Origin: Saprospiraceae bacterium
Lineage (GTDB): Bacteria > Bacteroidota > Bacteroidia > Chitinophagales > Saprospiraceae
Direction of reading: 5' to 3'
Length of the DNA: 64,000 nt
Assembly (NCBI GenBank): GCA_029262995.1
Contig: JAJCYH010000023.1
Span: forward strand, 62,001-126,000
The position numbers and the translations under genes are program-made. The notes beneath the pieces were generated by a model, which searched no databases, had not been told where the DNA came from, and saw nothing but the letters and a program-made list of their open reading frames with translations. Shown here one piece after another: positions 46,562-55,750 of this stretch (its first letter is position 1; every line of letters starts with the position of its first letter).

Positions 46562-47344
46562 GTGAAAATATATACTATCGAAGAATTCAAATCATCACAA
46601 GGCAAAGATCCAGAAATTGTATTTTGGGTGGGTTGTGCCGGAAGCTTTGATTCGCGAGCTCAAAAGATCACTTTGGCTTTAGCAAAGATTCTTCATCATG
46701 CGAAAATTGGATTTGCTGTTCTAGGTAACGACGAAACATGCACAGGCGATCCAGCTCGGCGCTCAGGAAACGAATTTGTTTTCCAATTGTTAGCCCTTCA
46801 AAACATTGAAACATTCAAAATGCATAACATAAAGAAAATGGTTACTGCATGCCCTCATTGCTTCAATACCTTGAAAAACGAATATCCTGCCCTTGGTGGC
46901 AATTATGACATTGTGCATCACACTCAATTGATTCAAAGCCTAATTCAAGAAAAACGAATAAGCATAGAAGGAGGTGCTTTTAATGGTAAAAAGATTGCTT
47001 ATCATGACTCTTGTTATCTAGGAAGAATGAATGGTGTATATGAAGCCCCTCGAAATATTCTTAATCAATTGGACGCTGAAATTTCTGAACCTAGAAGGAA
47101 TCGCAATAATGGCCTTTGCTGCGGTGCGGGCGGCGCTCAAATGTTTAAAGAGGAAGAACCTGGAGATAAAAAGGTAAATGTCGAAAGGGTAGAAGAGCTT
47201 CTAGAATCCTCCCCTGATATCATTGCCGTTAATTGCCCATTTTGCACTTTAATGATGGATGATGGTTTAAAGAACAAAGAGCAAGATGAAAATGTTAAAG
47301 TCTATGATATATCTGAATTGATCATACAAGCAAACAATTGGTAA
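46562..47344 (+). CDS. CCG-domain (Fe-S)-binding protein, HdrB/GlpC/LutA-like
   Basis: The 260-residue protein has two CCG-type cluster motifs: GCAGSFDSRAQK with ACPHCFNT in the first half and DSCYLGRMNGVY, GLCCGAGGAQMF and NCPFCTLMM in the second. It probably binds a non-cubane Fe-S cluster like HdrB and works as an electron-transfer partner of the upstream membrane Fe-S protein. The start is GTG at 46562. It ends 1 base before the next ATG, so the three genes from 45231 probably form one operon. Confidence 0.9.
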   Translation: MKIYTIEEFKSSQGKDPEIVFWVGCAGSFDSRAQKITLALAKILHHAKIGFAVLGNDETCTGDPARRSGNEFVFQLLALQNIETFKMHNIKKMVTACPHCFNTLKNEYPALGGNYDIVHHTQLIQSLIQEKRISIEGGAFNGKKIAYHDSCYLGRMNGVYEAPRNILNQLDAEISEPRRNRNNGLCCGAGGAQMFKEEEPGDKKVNVERVEELLESSPDIIAVNCPFCTLMMDDGLKNKEQDENVKVYDISELIIQANNW

Positions 47345-47345
47345 T

Positions 47346-47840
47346 ATGCGTAGAGACCTTATAGCCCTTCCTGATCATTCTAAAGTATGGATATATCAAT
47401 CCACAATTAGAATTTCTGATCATTTGTTAGCTGACATTCAAAACGAAGTCATCGGGTTTACTAAAGAATGGACCTCTCACGGTAGAGCTGTTGAATCTTA
47501 TGGACATATCTTTCATCACCGCTTTTTAGTGTTTGTTGCTGATGAGACAAACCATGTCAGTGGCTGTTCTATCGACTCAAGCGTACGTTTTATCCAAAAC
47601 CTGGGTACTAAATACAATCTAGACTTTTTTGATAGGCTTAACTTCCTTTACTTTAATAATGAAAATATAGAAAGCATTCATCATTCAGATTTTGCGAAAG
47701 CAATAGAAACAGAAGTTATCAATGAAGATTATTTGATCTTTAACAATTTGGTTAAAACCAAAAAAGAGTTTATTCAGCATTGGATTGTGCCGATCAAATT
47801 CAGTTGGCATAAAAAATACTTACCCGTTACAGCTTCTTAG
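47346..47840 (+). CDS. Conserved Bacteroidota protein, often mislabelled ABC transporter ATPase
   Basis: The 164-residue protein has the marks of a family I recognise from Bacteroidota: LPDHSKVWIYQSTIRISD, EWTSHGRAVESY, SGCSIDSSVRFIQNLGTKY and FNNLVKTKKEF. No Walker A or ABC signature is present, so the common name ABC transporter ATPase is unsupported. Function unknown. It starts 1 base after the CCG-domain gene and 31 bases before the next gene, so it is part of that transcript and may aid the Fe-S unit, but this is inference. Confidence 0.8.
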   Translation: MRRDLIALPDHSKVWIYQSTIRISDHLLADIQNEVIGFTKEWTSHGRAVESYGHIFHHRFLVFVADETNHVSGCSIDSSVRFIQNLGTKYNLDFFDRLNFLYFNNENIESIHHSDFAKAIETEVINEDYLIFNNLVKTKKEFIQHWIVPIKFSWHKKYLPVTAS

Positions 47841-47871
47841 AGTCTGATGCATAAATCATCATATAAAAACT

Positions 47872-48336
47872 ATGTTCAAAAAAATAAAAGACATATTGGG
47901 TATTGAGGGTGTCAAATTGGAGATCATCCTAGAAGAAAGGTATGAGCTTAAATCTAAAGTCGTATCTGGGAAAATAATTCTATCTTCTCAGTCAGAACAA
48001 TTTGTCGAAAGACTACAAATCTGCCTCTATGAAAAATACAAACGAGGTAGAGGTGAAGAAACTCTTATCAATGAATACCTATTGGGCTCTCTAGATCTTC
48101 AATTAGATCTTGATTTAGTAAGTGGACAAACAAAGGAATTAGAATTTGATTTGGTTTTTGAAGAAATGAAATCCGATATAGACAAATTGGAAGAAGCCAA
48201 CATATTCAGCAGGCCATTTATTTGGATTGCCAAAAAAATTAAAAGAGTAGATTCAAGCTATAGACTTGAAGCAACTGCTTTTATCCGAGGAACCAAATTG
48301 CACCCTATCTTCAAATCGGAAATATTATTCTCTTAA
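47872..48336 (+). CDS. Spo0M-like arrestin-fold protein
   Basis: The 154-residue protein opens MFKKIKDILGIEGVKLEIIL, as Spo0M-type proteins do, then VVSGKIILSSQSEQFVERLQICLYEK, typical of the arrestin-like beta sandwich, and ends in beta-rich sequence (SSYRLEATAFIRGTK). No enzyme motif is present. Such proteins bind partners but no partner is known here. The fold call is by pattern only. Last gene of the possible 45231-48336 operon. Its stop shares TTAA with the convergent TPR lipoprotein gene. Confidence 0.45.
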   Translation: MFKKIKDILGIEGVKLEIILEERYELKSKVVSGKIILSSQSEQFVERLQICLYEKYKRGRGEETLINEYLLGSLDLQLDLDLVSGQTKELEFDLVFEEMKSDIDKLEEANIFSRPFIWIAKKIKRVDSSYRLEATAFIRGTKLHPIFKSEILFS

Positions 48337-49280
48337 CTGTCTGCTTCCTGGTTTTCTTTCCTTCGTTGCTCTATCATCTGAAGGATTTCTTCATCTGTTT
48401 TACCTAGATTTTCAATTAAAAACTGAACATCATCCGCCAACTCATGCTGAGGATACTTGGCAATAAAGTCATTATAAATTTCTCTAGCCTTTTCGTCATC
48501 ACCAATGTTATTTTCTATTATAAAACCTTTTAGAAACAATGCCGTTGGAGCTTTCTCATAGCTAGGATATTTTTCAATAACCCAATCATAAAGACTCAAA
48601 GACTTAGTGTATGTCCTTAATGATTTAGCGACTTCCGCAGCTTTAAACAAATTATCAGCAGTATTTTCATCCTGTGGAAAACCTAAGGCATAAGCTTCGC
48701 ATGCATCTACATAGGCCAAAGAAGCCTTCCTGTTAATTCCTGTGTTGCCTGGATTGTCAAATATTAAAGTTCCCAATTGCTTTACATAAGCATCTACATT
48801 AGGTACACCCTCTGGCAATGGGTAATTCAGATTTGATAGTTTTTCATAAGTAGGAAAACTCTGTTGCAAACCTTGAGATAAAATGATAGCAACGGATTCC
48901 TTTTTTAATTTGCCCATGATTTCAATAAGCTGATAAATCCGATCCGGCGTAGATGGGTTATCATAATCCTCTTTGATCAAAGGAAATAAGAAACTCGCCA
49001 TCCGACTGGTCATATTCTGATTCGAAGCAACCTCATAGCCATAAGTGAGAAATGGAATCATTTGATCCTCTTCTAATTGTGGGTTGGACAGCGCTGTCTG
49101 CAGTCCTCGAAGAAGCTCATTGGCAGATTGAACATCCTGCTTTTCATCATACATCGACTTTAATGTATCTAATTGTGGATGATTCACAAATATGGATTTC
49201 TCACCACTGTCTGTTTTACATGCATTAAACAACACAGCAGTTGCTAATCCGAATGCTAATATCAATTGACTAAACTTCAT
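48333..49280 (-). CDS. TPR-repeat lipoprotein
   Basis: The 315-residue protein has a lipoprotein signal peptide with lipobox LFNACK (Cys21), then helical repeats, including TPR-like LYDWVIEKYPSYEKAPTALF and DEKAREIYNDFIAKYPQHEL near the C-terminus. It resembles BamD-like or YbgF-like outer-membrane TPR lipoproteins in length and layout, but does not show BamD-specific motifs I can confirm. It is probably anchored to the outer membrane. Function unknown. Its gene shares TTAA with the convergent Spo0M-like gene. Confidence 0.8.
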   Translation of the reverse strand: MKFSQLILAFGLATAVLFNACKTDSGEKSIFVNHPQLDTLKSMYDEKQDVQSANELLRGLQTALSNPQLEEDQMIPFLTYGYEVASNQNMTSRMASFLFPLIKEDYDNPSTPDRIYQLIEIMGKLKKESVAIILSQGLQQSFPTYEKLSNLNYPLPEGVPNVDAYVKQLGTLIFDNPGNTGINRKASLAYVDACEAYALGFPQDENTADNLFKAAEVAKSLRTYTKSLSLYDWVIEKYPSYEKAPTALFLKGFIIENNIGDDEKAREIYNDFIAKYPQHELADDVQFLIENLGKTDEEILQMIEQRRKENQEADS

Positions 49281-49389
49281 AAGGTGTATTTTTCAAATTT
49301 TAAACAAATGAAAATAAGACTGCAAAAATAAGAACATATTGTAAACATTTGCCCTGAGATTTTGCTTTAGTTTCTATATAGCTTTATAA

Positions 49390-50727
49390 ATGACATCAAA
49401 GAAGAAAATAAGCCTATTTTGGTTTAGAAGAGATCTTAGATTAGAAGATAATTCTGCACTTTATCATGCTTTGAAAGAAAACAAGGCAGTACAGTGCATT
49501 TTCATCTTTGATCGAGAAATACTTGACAAATTGAGTGATCATAGGGATGCACGTGTCAGTTTCATTTATGACGCTATATCTACCCTAAAAAAACAACTCA
49601 ACGAGATGGGAAGTGACCTTTGGGTCCTATATGGGAAGCCAAAGCAAATATGGAAGGATCTCATCGAGACAAATAACATTGACAATATTTATTTCAATAG
49701 AGATTATGAATCCTATGCCCTTGAAAGGGATACATGGTTAAAAGAATACGCTAATACCAAATCTATAGAATTAAGGACTTTTAAAGATCATGTCATCTTT
49801 GAAAAAGATGAAATACTTAAATCAGATGGCACACCTTATACCGTTTTTACGCCTTATAAAATGAAATGGCTAGAAAAGCTACATTCATCCAAACTCGAAA
49901 AGCACTATTATCTAAAAAGCTATCCAACAGAAAAGTATTTCAGTAATTTAAATTCTAAAACATCAATTAGCTATGGTTTATTGTCTTTAGAAAAGATGGG
50001 GTTTAAACGTAGCAATATTGTCATCCCCACTAGGAAAGTTACTCAGAAAACGATCAAAGAATATAGCGAAAAAAGAAATTATCCAGCCATTGAAGGTAGT
50101 TCTAGATTAGGCATTCATTTTAGGTTTGGTACAATATCAATTAGAAAGAAAGCAAGAATGAGCATGAAGCTCTCCGATGTGTTTTTGTCTGAATTGATAT
50201 GGAGAGATTTCTACAGTCAGATTTTAGCGCATTTTCCTTATGTTGAAAAATCATCCTTCAGGTCCAAGTATGACAGGATAGAATGGAGAAACAATGAGGA
50301 CGAATTTGATGCTTGGCGCAAAGGCATAACGGGATACCCAATGGTTGATGCAGGAATGAGAGAATTGAATACCACAGGTTTCATGCACAATAGAATAAGG
50401 ATGATCACCGCAAGTTTTTTAACCAAACACTTACTTATTGATTGGAGATGGGGAGAAGCTTATTTCGCTGAAAAATTATTGGACTACGATCTCTCTAGCA
50501 ATAATGGAGGCTGGCAATGGGCTGCCGGATCAGGAACAGATGCGGCACCATATTTTAGAATATTTAATCCAACATCCCAGCAGGTTAAATTTGATAAAGA
50601 GTTCCAATACATCAAAGAGTGGATTCCTGAGTGGGGCAGTGACAAATACCCTTCCCCGATAGTGGATCATAAAGAAGCCAGGGAGCGTTGCTTAAGCACA
50701 TACAAAATGGCAGTAAATGAATTTTAA
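49390..50727 (+). CDS. phrB: Cryptochrome/DNA photolyase, class I type
   Basis: The 445-residue protein has the photolyase N-terminal domain (KKISLFWFRRDLRLEDNSAL) and the FAD-binding C-terminal domain with DAGMRELNTTGFMHNR, LLIDWRWGEAYF, SNNGGWQWAAGSGTDAAPYF and RIFNPTSQQVKFD. A bacterial CPD photolyase of this type uses blue light to split pyrimidine dimers, with an antenna cofactor that cannot be judged here. Length is normal. It has no same-strand partner, and its TAA is shared (TTAA) with the convergent helical-protein gene. A cryptochrome role is possible. Confidence 0.92.
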   Translation: MTSKKKISLFWFRRDLRLEDNSALYHALKENKAVQCIFIFDREILDKLSDHRDARVSFIYDAISTLKKQLNEMGSDLWVLYGKPKQIWKDLIETNNIDNIYFNRDYESYALERDTWLKEYANTKSIELRTFKDHVIFEKDEILKSDGTPYTVFTPYKMKWLEKLHSSKLEKHYYLKSYPTEKYFSNLNSKTSISYGLLSLEKMGFKRSNIVIPTRKVTQKTIKEYSEKRNYPAIEGSSRLGIHFRFGTISIRKKARMSMKLSDVFLSELIWRDFYSQILAHFPYVEKSSFRSKYDRIEWRNNEDEFDAWRKGITGYPMVDAGMRELNTTGFMHNRIRMITASFLTKHLLIDWRWGEAYFAEKLLDYDLSSNNGGWQWAAGSGTDAAPYFRIFNPTSQQVKFDKEFQYIKEWIPEWGSDKYPSPIVDHKEARERCLSTYKMAVNEF

Positions 50728-52157
50728 GTCAGCTCATCTATCTTCTCAAGTAGCCAATCTTTACTAGTAACTTCTTTATCTTTTATGATTTCTTCTTTAA
50801 GCTGAATCATCTGGTTTTTGTTATCTGGATTATTAACAATTTTTTTCAAGTAACTAATAAATTGGAAATGCCTTTTCTTACGCTTACTATCTAATGATTT
50901 CTCACGTCTTAGGAATGCGGTATAACTATCCATTAAAGAGTACAATGGATCAATTTCATCCAATTCGTAGTAGGAAGCCAGAAGCATAATCTTGGAATTG
51001 ATATTGTACCATACATCATCGTAATTGACTTGATTAAGATAAGTTAAAACATTATCAAAATCCTTCTTATACCATGCCACCCTGGCCTTATTAAAACTGA
51101 GAGCATTTTCTTGTCTAAACCCCTCTAGCAAATTAATATGTTTTTCAATGTATTCTTCTACTCTTTTATATTCTCCTAAACGCAATCCTGCAAACACATA
51201 GTTTCTAAAAGAAGTAGGAGAAAGTACTCCATTCTTAAGTATAAATTCCTCCTGAATGCCCCATTCATGTAAATCCATATATTCATTTTGAAACTCAGTA
51301 CTGCCCTCATTTCCTTTTCTTACGCAATAGCTAAATAACGCATCAAAGATTTCAGCCTGCTCGACTTTTGGAAAGGAATTTATTTCTTTACGAGCCAGTT
51401 CTTTTAATTCATAATACAGGTTTTTGCTTTCATCAATTGTTAAAATTTGAAAAATCAGCCAATATACTTTTACAGATACAATGCTGCTAATTCTTTCTTC
51501 ATTTAATAGACCTTGTGCCATTCCTAAATCTATGTTTATGCTCATTTTATATTGTTTGCTCCAGGTTATTACATCAATCGCTTGTCTCAGTTTTTCGATG
51601 ACATAATAGGCATCCAATTGTGTAGATAGATTTTGATAAGAGGCGTCATTTATGAAGTTTTTAATGTCTTCTTTCTTCTCATAGTTGGATTTTAGGTTTT
51701 GCAAAGTCTTATCATGTAGATATTTCTGTAAAAAATAATCAGAAGAATGATCTGGACTTCTTTCAAAGACAGTACTCGCTTTTTGGATATGTTTTTCGAT
51801 TAACTCTTCATTGTCAGAAGATTTAACAGCATTTACCAACAGGTTTGATAAAAGCAATTTGTCTTCTTGCATATACTCCACCGCAATGAATCTTTCGTAA
51901 CGTTCGACTAGGTCATTGCATAGCTTCCTGAACTTCAAATCATTGTATTCATCTTCAAAGCCTGAAATTTGCCATAATTCCTCTTTAGACGGAGCAGCGT
52001 TTCCTTGTCTTATATCGTTATGCAGTTGATCGAATAATTGAGATATTTTCGTATTTTTGTTGAAATATGGCGAATGAATGAATTTTGAAAAACGATTTAG
52101 TTTGATCGTTTCAAGATTTTTCATTAACTTGAAAATTCTAGTGTTTTCAAAAGACAT
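50724..52157 (-). CDS. Conserved helical protein of unknown function
   Basis: The 477-residue protein is nearly all alpha-helical by sequence, with polar, Leu-rich and TPR-like segments such as YKKDFDNVLTYLNQVNYDD. No signal peptide, membrane segment or catalytic motif is visible. I recall a similar helical protein across Bacteroidota, but cannot name it. Its N-terminal LNRFSKFIHSPYFNKN is characteristic of the family. It would be cytoplasmic and may bind a partner. Gene ends in TTAA shared with the photolyase stop. Confidence 0.6.
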   Translation of the reverse strand: MSFENTRIFKLMKNLETIKLNRFSKFIHSPYFNKNTKISQLFDQLHNDIRQGNAAPSKEELWQISGFEDEYNDLKFRKLCNDLVERYERFIAVEYMQEDKLLLSNLLVNAVKSSDNEELIEKHIQKASTVFERSPDHSSDYFLQKYLHDKTLQNLKSNYEKKEDIKNFINDASYQNLSTQLDAYYVIEKLRQAIDVITWSKQYKMSINIDLGMAQGLLNEERISSIVSVKVYWLIFQILTIDESKNLYYELKELARKEINSFPKVEQAEIFDALFSYCVRKGNEGSTEFQNEYMDLHEWGIQEEFILKNGVLSPTSFRNYVFAGLRLGEYKRVEEYIEKHINLLEGFRQENALSFNKARVAWYKKDFDNVLTYLNQVNYDDVWYNINSKIMLLASYYELDEIDPLYSLMDSYTAFLRREKSLDSKRKKRHFQFISYLKKIVNNPDNKNQMIQLKEEIIKDKEVTSKDWLLEKIDELT

Positions 52158-52347
52158 ATTATAAAGTTTATCGAGTATATATAACTTATAGATTTATAAT
52201 TGTTTATAAAACTAAGAATTTTATATATCTTTGTTTTTATTATTCCTGCAAATTACACCCAATCCCCTGACATACAATTACTTAGTCAATTACGCATAGC
52301 ATCGAAAAATATGTGTTTATTAAAATGCAATTTTTAGCTATTTGAGA

Positions 52348-52355
52348 TATATTTG
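52348..52355 (+). promoter_or_regulatory. Candidate -7 element of the dockerin-bearing gene
   Basis: TATATTTG, a full TAnnTTTG match, lies 27 bases before the GTG start at 52383. No clear TTG -33 element is at the right distance. Confidence 0.3.
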
Positions 52356-52382
52356 TAAACGACCAAAACTTAGATTTACATA

Positions 52383-54833
52383 GTGAGAATTTTACTAGCC
52401 TTAATTTTTCTTTTCTTATCTGTTGGGATGAGCGCACAGCTTAACCCTAAGGACATATATATCAACGGCAAGCAAAGCGAAGCTGTTACAATTGAACTAT
52501 CTTCTCAAGGATTTACGGGCCCTTCAGTTGTCGTATTTCCTAGTTCCTATGATTCCTTAGGTTTTGCACCTTTGGGTGGAGGTCTATATGAATTTACCTT
52601 TGTTCCTGTAGTTGATTTTAGAAGTGATACCAAATTAACCATACAATATTATCAAGCGACTTCCATTCCAGGCTTCAATCTACCCAATTATACAACTTTA
52701 CATTATCGAATTGAGGATTCAAAACTGGATTGCTCAGAAGACTTTGCTTTAATTGATTCAGGTACTACCATAGAAGTAGATGTCTTAGCAAATGATAGTA
52801 CAACCGATGATACACTATCTGTAGTAAGAATTGCTTATACAGAAGGTGGAACAGCAAGTATTGGCAACAACAAAATCTCATTTACGCCAGATGCCAGTGC
52901 CACTTCAGGCTATGTAAGATATTTTACCAGTGATACAACATCCAATATTGAAGCGTCTAGCTTGTATTTGACCTATGAAGATGATCAATTGGTTGAAGAC
53001 CGAATTTTATATTTGGATCAGTTAAGTGATATCAATTTGTATTTGAATTCACTAAACTATCAAGTCAGTCAGCTTCCTTCAAGTGGTGCTCTTAGTCAAA
53101 ATGGACATATTTGGACATACGTCCCAAATGCTGGTTTTACGGGCATTGATAATATAACATTTACAAGCCCCAATGGGGGGTCTATCTCATACACAATTAA
53201 TGTCTTAAATAAAATGGACAACCGCTCTTTTGTGGTTGATGATAAATATTTTTTAGCAACCAATGGAAGTATTGCGTTTAATGTTTTTGATAATGATTAT
53301 TTAGACAACTTCAACATTATAGATTATTCTTCTGAACTAACTTATCTGGGAAATGGTGATTTTCAATTTGATGCACCAGCAGATTTCACCGGAGATTTGG
53401 TTTACTTCTATAAAATATATGCTGGATTTCAGTTTCATACCGGTGACATCATCATTCATGTTGATGATTTCGCACCTTCAGACAATTATAACTATAGCTT
53501 CACTATCCTAAATAATCACGATCTGGTTATTCAACATGAAGCACCTATAAGTGATTATTACTTTAATCTATCCCTTGCCCCACAGAATGGAGTAGTCATC
53601 GTAATAGATGATACAGGTTCTCAAACACTTGCTTGTGATGTCATTTCTGGAAATCATAGTGTCATTTATATTCCTGACACAGATTTTAGTGGTGCAGATC
53701 AGTTTGATATTGAATTTTGTACCACAACAGGAATTTGTGAAACTCTAGGCATTAATGTTGATGTTCTTAGTTCTAACTACACAGATTGTTTGTGTCTGTC
53801 CAACTGTGTTTATGAAGGTGACATCAACAACGACGGCGTTGTCAATAATAAAGACGCATTAGATTTAGCGCTAAACCTTGGTGAAGGCGGCCTTATAAGA
53901 CAAAATGATTTTGATCTTTTCTGGACAGGACAAGAAAGTACGGATTGGGACTATTACCAACTGAACAGCTTAAAGGATCTTAAATCTACTGATGCTGATG
54001 GCAATGGCTATATAGACTATGAAGATTTTATTGAACTGGAAGAAAATTATGGCAAGGTGCACAACTTTGTTCCAAATGAAGTAGGAACATTATCCATAGT
54101 ACCGATTACTTTCGTACCGCAAAGTACAGAGCTTGATTCTGGAGAATGGCTATTTATAGATATATATGCTGGTAATGCAAGTCAAGCAGCATTGGATATG
54201 TATGGGCTTGCATTGAGCTTTAATATCAATCCTGATATCATGGATTCTGCTTCAGTAGAATTCGTATTGTCAGAAGACAGTTGGTTGGCTTACAACAGTC
54301 CATTATATGATCTTACAGTTGTGCCTACTGATGGAAAGGTAGATTTAGCTGTATCTCGTATTAACAATCAATCCACAGATGGTATAGGTATCATTGGAAC
54401 CTTAGGCTTCATTGTAGAAGATGAATTTGATGGTCTTAAAGAGCAAGGTCTTTCCGGTTATGTTGCACAGCAGATTACAATGAATAATATTATTTCTGTC
54501 AATGAATATGGTGAATTTAAGAAGCATCCAGATCAAGTTGCTGAGATTAATGTAGCTGTTGAAAACACGATCAAGGAAGATTTCAACCTGGCAGATCAGA
54601 TAACGATATTCCCTAATCCTAGTTCTGATTTCATAAAGATTCAGTCAGAAAGATTTAGTATTGATCGCGTTGAAATCTATGATGCACTGGGCAGAGCTGT
54701 TGCTTTAGATAAACCTTATTTAGACTATCAAACAGACATCGATCTTAGTTCTCTGCAACAAGGCATTTATTTTATCAGAGTGCATGTCAATGGGAAGGTC
54801 TTCACTGAGAAAGTCCAAAAGCTAGACTACTAA
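52383..54833 (+). CDS. Secreted Ig/cadherin-like protein with dockerin-type Ca loops and T9SS type A tail
   Basis: The start is GTG at 52383, followed by the signal peptide (MRILLALIFLFLSVGMSAQ). The 816-residue protein has cadherin-like spacers with VLANDSTTDD and FDNDYLDNF motifs, a C-rich segment CLCLSNCVYEGD, two dockerin type I-like calcium loops, DINNDGVVNNKDALDL (about 480-495) and DADGNGYIDYEDFIEL (about 536-551), and a T9SS type A tail (about 740-816: ITIFPNPSSDFIKIQ, VEIYDALGRAV, LQQGIYFIRVHVNG). It is exported to the surface. Dockerins usually bind cohesins; none is seen nearby, so the loops may only bind calcium. Function unknown. Confidence 0.8.
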   Translation: MRILLALIFLFLSVGMSAQLNPKDIYINGKQSEAVTIELSSQGFTGPSVVVFPSSYDSLGFAPLGGGLYEFTFVPVVDFRSDTKLTIQYYQATSIPGFNLPNYTTLHYRIEDSKLDCSEDFALIDSGTTIEVDVLANDSTTDDTLSVVRIAYTEGGTASIGNNKISFTPDASATSGYVRYFTSDTTSNIEASSLYLTYEDDQLVEDRILYLDQLSDINLYLNSLNYQVSQLPSSGALSQNGHIWTYVPNAGFTGIDNITFTSPNGGSISYTINVLNKMDNRSFVVDDKYFLATNGSIAFNVFDNDYLDNFNIIDYSSELTYLGNGDFQFDAPADFTGDLVYFYKIYAGFQFHTGDIIIHVDDFAPSDNYNYSFTILNNHDLVIQHEAPISDYYFNLSLAPQNGVVIVIDDTGSQTLACDVISGNHSVIYIPDTDFSGADQFDIEFCTTTGICETLGINVDVLSSNYTDCLCLSNCVYEGDINNDGVVNNKDALDLALNLGEGGLIRQNDFDLFWTGQESTDWDYYQLNSLKDLKSTDADGNGYIDYEDFIELEENYGKVHNFVPNEVGTLSIVPITFVPQSTELDSGEWLFIDIYAGNASQAALDMYGLALSFNINPDIMDSASVEFVLSEDSWLAYNSPLYDLTVVPTDGKVDLAVSRINNQSTDGIGIIGTLGFIVEDEFDGLKEQGLSGYVAQQITMNNIISVNEYGEFKKHPDQVAEINVAVENTIKEDFNLADQITIFPNPSSDFIKIQSERFSIDRVEIYDALGRAVALDKPYLDYQTDIDLSSLQQGIYFIRVHVNGKVFTEKVQKLDY

Positions 54834-54853
54834 ATTCTGGCAAGATTATCTTT

Positions 54854-54869
54854 AGTGGGTATTCCTACT
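54854..54869. terminator. Weak hairpin between convergent genes
   Basis: AGTGGG and CCTACT pair over a four-base loop (one G-T pair) in the 41-base gap between two convergent genes. No T-run follows on either strand, so termination here is doubtful. Confidence 0.3.
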
Positions 54870-54874
54870 TCTAT

Positions 54875-55741
54875 TCAGTTATGAAAATTTTCTTTAATTC
54901 TTGAGACACATCTCTTGGCTTGGTCTAGGTATGACAAGCCAAAAATATTAAGGTGTACCAAAAGGTAGTACAACTGGAAGACATCAATTCTTTCGCGCCA
55001 AGATTTATCCAGTGGGAATTTGATTAAATAAATCTCGAAGACCTCTTTGGGAAAACCACCAAACAACAACATCATAGCTAAATCCATTTCACGACAGCCA
55101 TACTGTATACTTGCATCTATAAGATAAGAATTTCCATCATTGTCCTCGAGGTGATTCCCAGACCAAAGATCTCCATGAATTAAGCATGCTTTAGATTTCG
55201 GAAATTGACTCAAAATCTGCTTTATAAAATAGAAATGGTCAATATCATCTAACAACCTAGTGTAAACAGCCAATTCCAATTGAGGCAATAATCTAGATTC
55301 CCAGTAGTACTCAGAAAAATCATCATACCAACCATTGTTCTGTATTAGGCTACCGATATAATTATTTATTCCCCAGCCGTATTTGTCATGGGCAATAGAA
55401 TGCAGTTTGACAAGATTATCTGCAAAAGCATGAATACTCTGGCTCGTCCAACTTTCGGTTGCATTGATGTGCTCTGTAACCAAAAGTGAGAATTGCTTTT
55501 GGTAGTCATAGAAAATGAGCTTTGGCACTTTAATGCCATTGTATATAAAGCATTCTATAGCTTCAACTTCTGCATTTATAATCTCAGGGTGAGATGAACT
55601 TGTATTTAGCTTCATAAACCAAAAAGCTGAACCAATATTTAGTTTATAACAAGATTGCGTAGCTCCTGTTGAAAGACATTCATAGCTGGAAACAGATACA
55701 TTATTGGTTTTTTCGATTAAGCTAATGGCTTCATCAATCAC
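54875..55741 (-). CDS. Fructosamine/ketosamine-3-kinase family protein
   Basis: The 288-residue protein has the FN3K kinase-like fold: GATQSCYKL and FWFMKLN near the ATP site, LIHGDLWSGNHLED (His189, Asp191 as catalytic base) and the metal-binding Asp in LIDASIQYGCREMDLAMM (Asp209). FN3K enzymes phosphorylate sugars attached to protein amines by glycation, which leads to repair of the protein. It starts 9 bases after the LytTR regulator gene and so is the third gene of the LytS-LytR operon; the regulatory link is not obvious. Length is normal. Confidence 0.9.
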   Translation of the reverse strand: MIDEAISLIEKTNNVSVSSYECLSTGATQSCYKLNIGSAFWFMKLNTSSSHPEIINAEVEAIECFIYNGIKVPKLIFYDYQKQFSLLVTEHINATESWTSQSIHAFADNLVKLHSIAHDKYGWGINNYIGSLIQNNGWYDDFSEYYWESRLLPQLELAVYTRLLDDIDHFYFIKQILSQFPKSKACLIHGDLWSGNHLEDNDGNSYLIDASIQYGCREMDLAMMLLFGGFPKEVFEIYLIKFPLDKSWRERIDVFQLYYLLVHLNIFGLSYLDQAKRCVSRIKENFHN

Positions 55742-55750
55742 AGCAACATA

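Noticed and set aside
47346-47840. ABC transporter ATPase label
   Set aside because: No Walker A, Walker B or LSGGQ motif is present in the protein.
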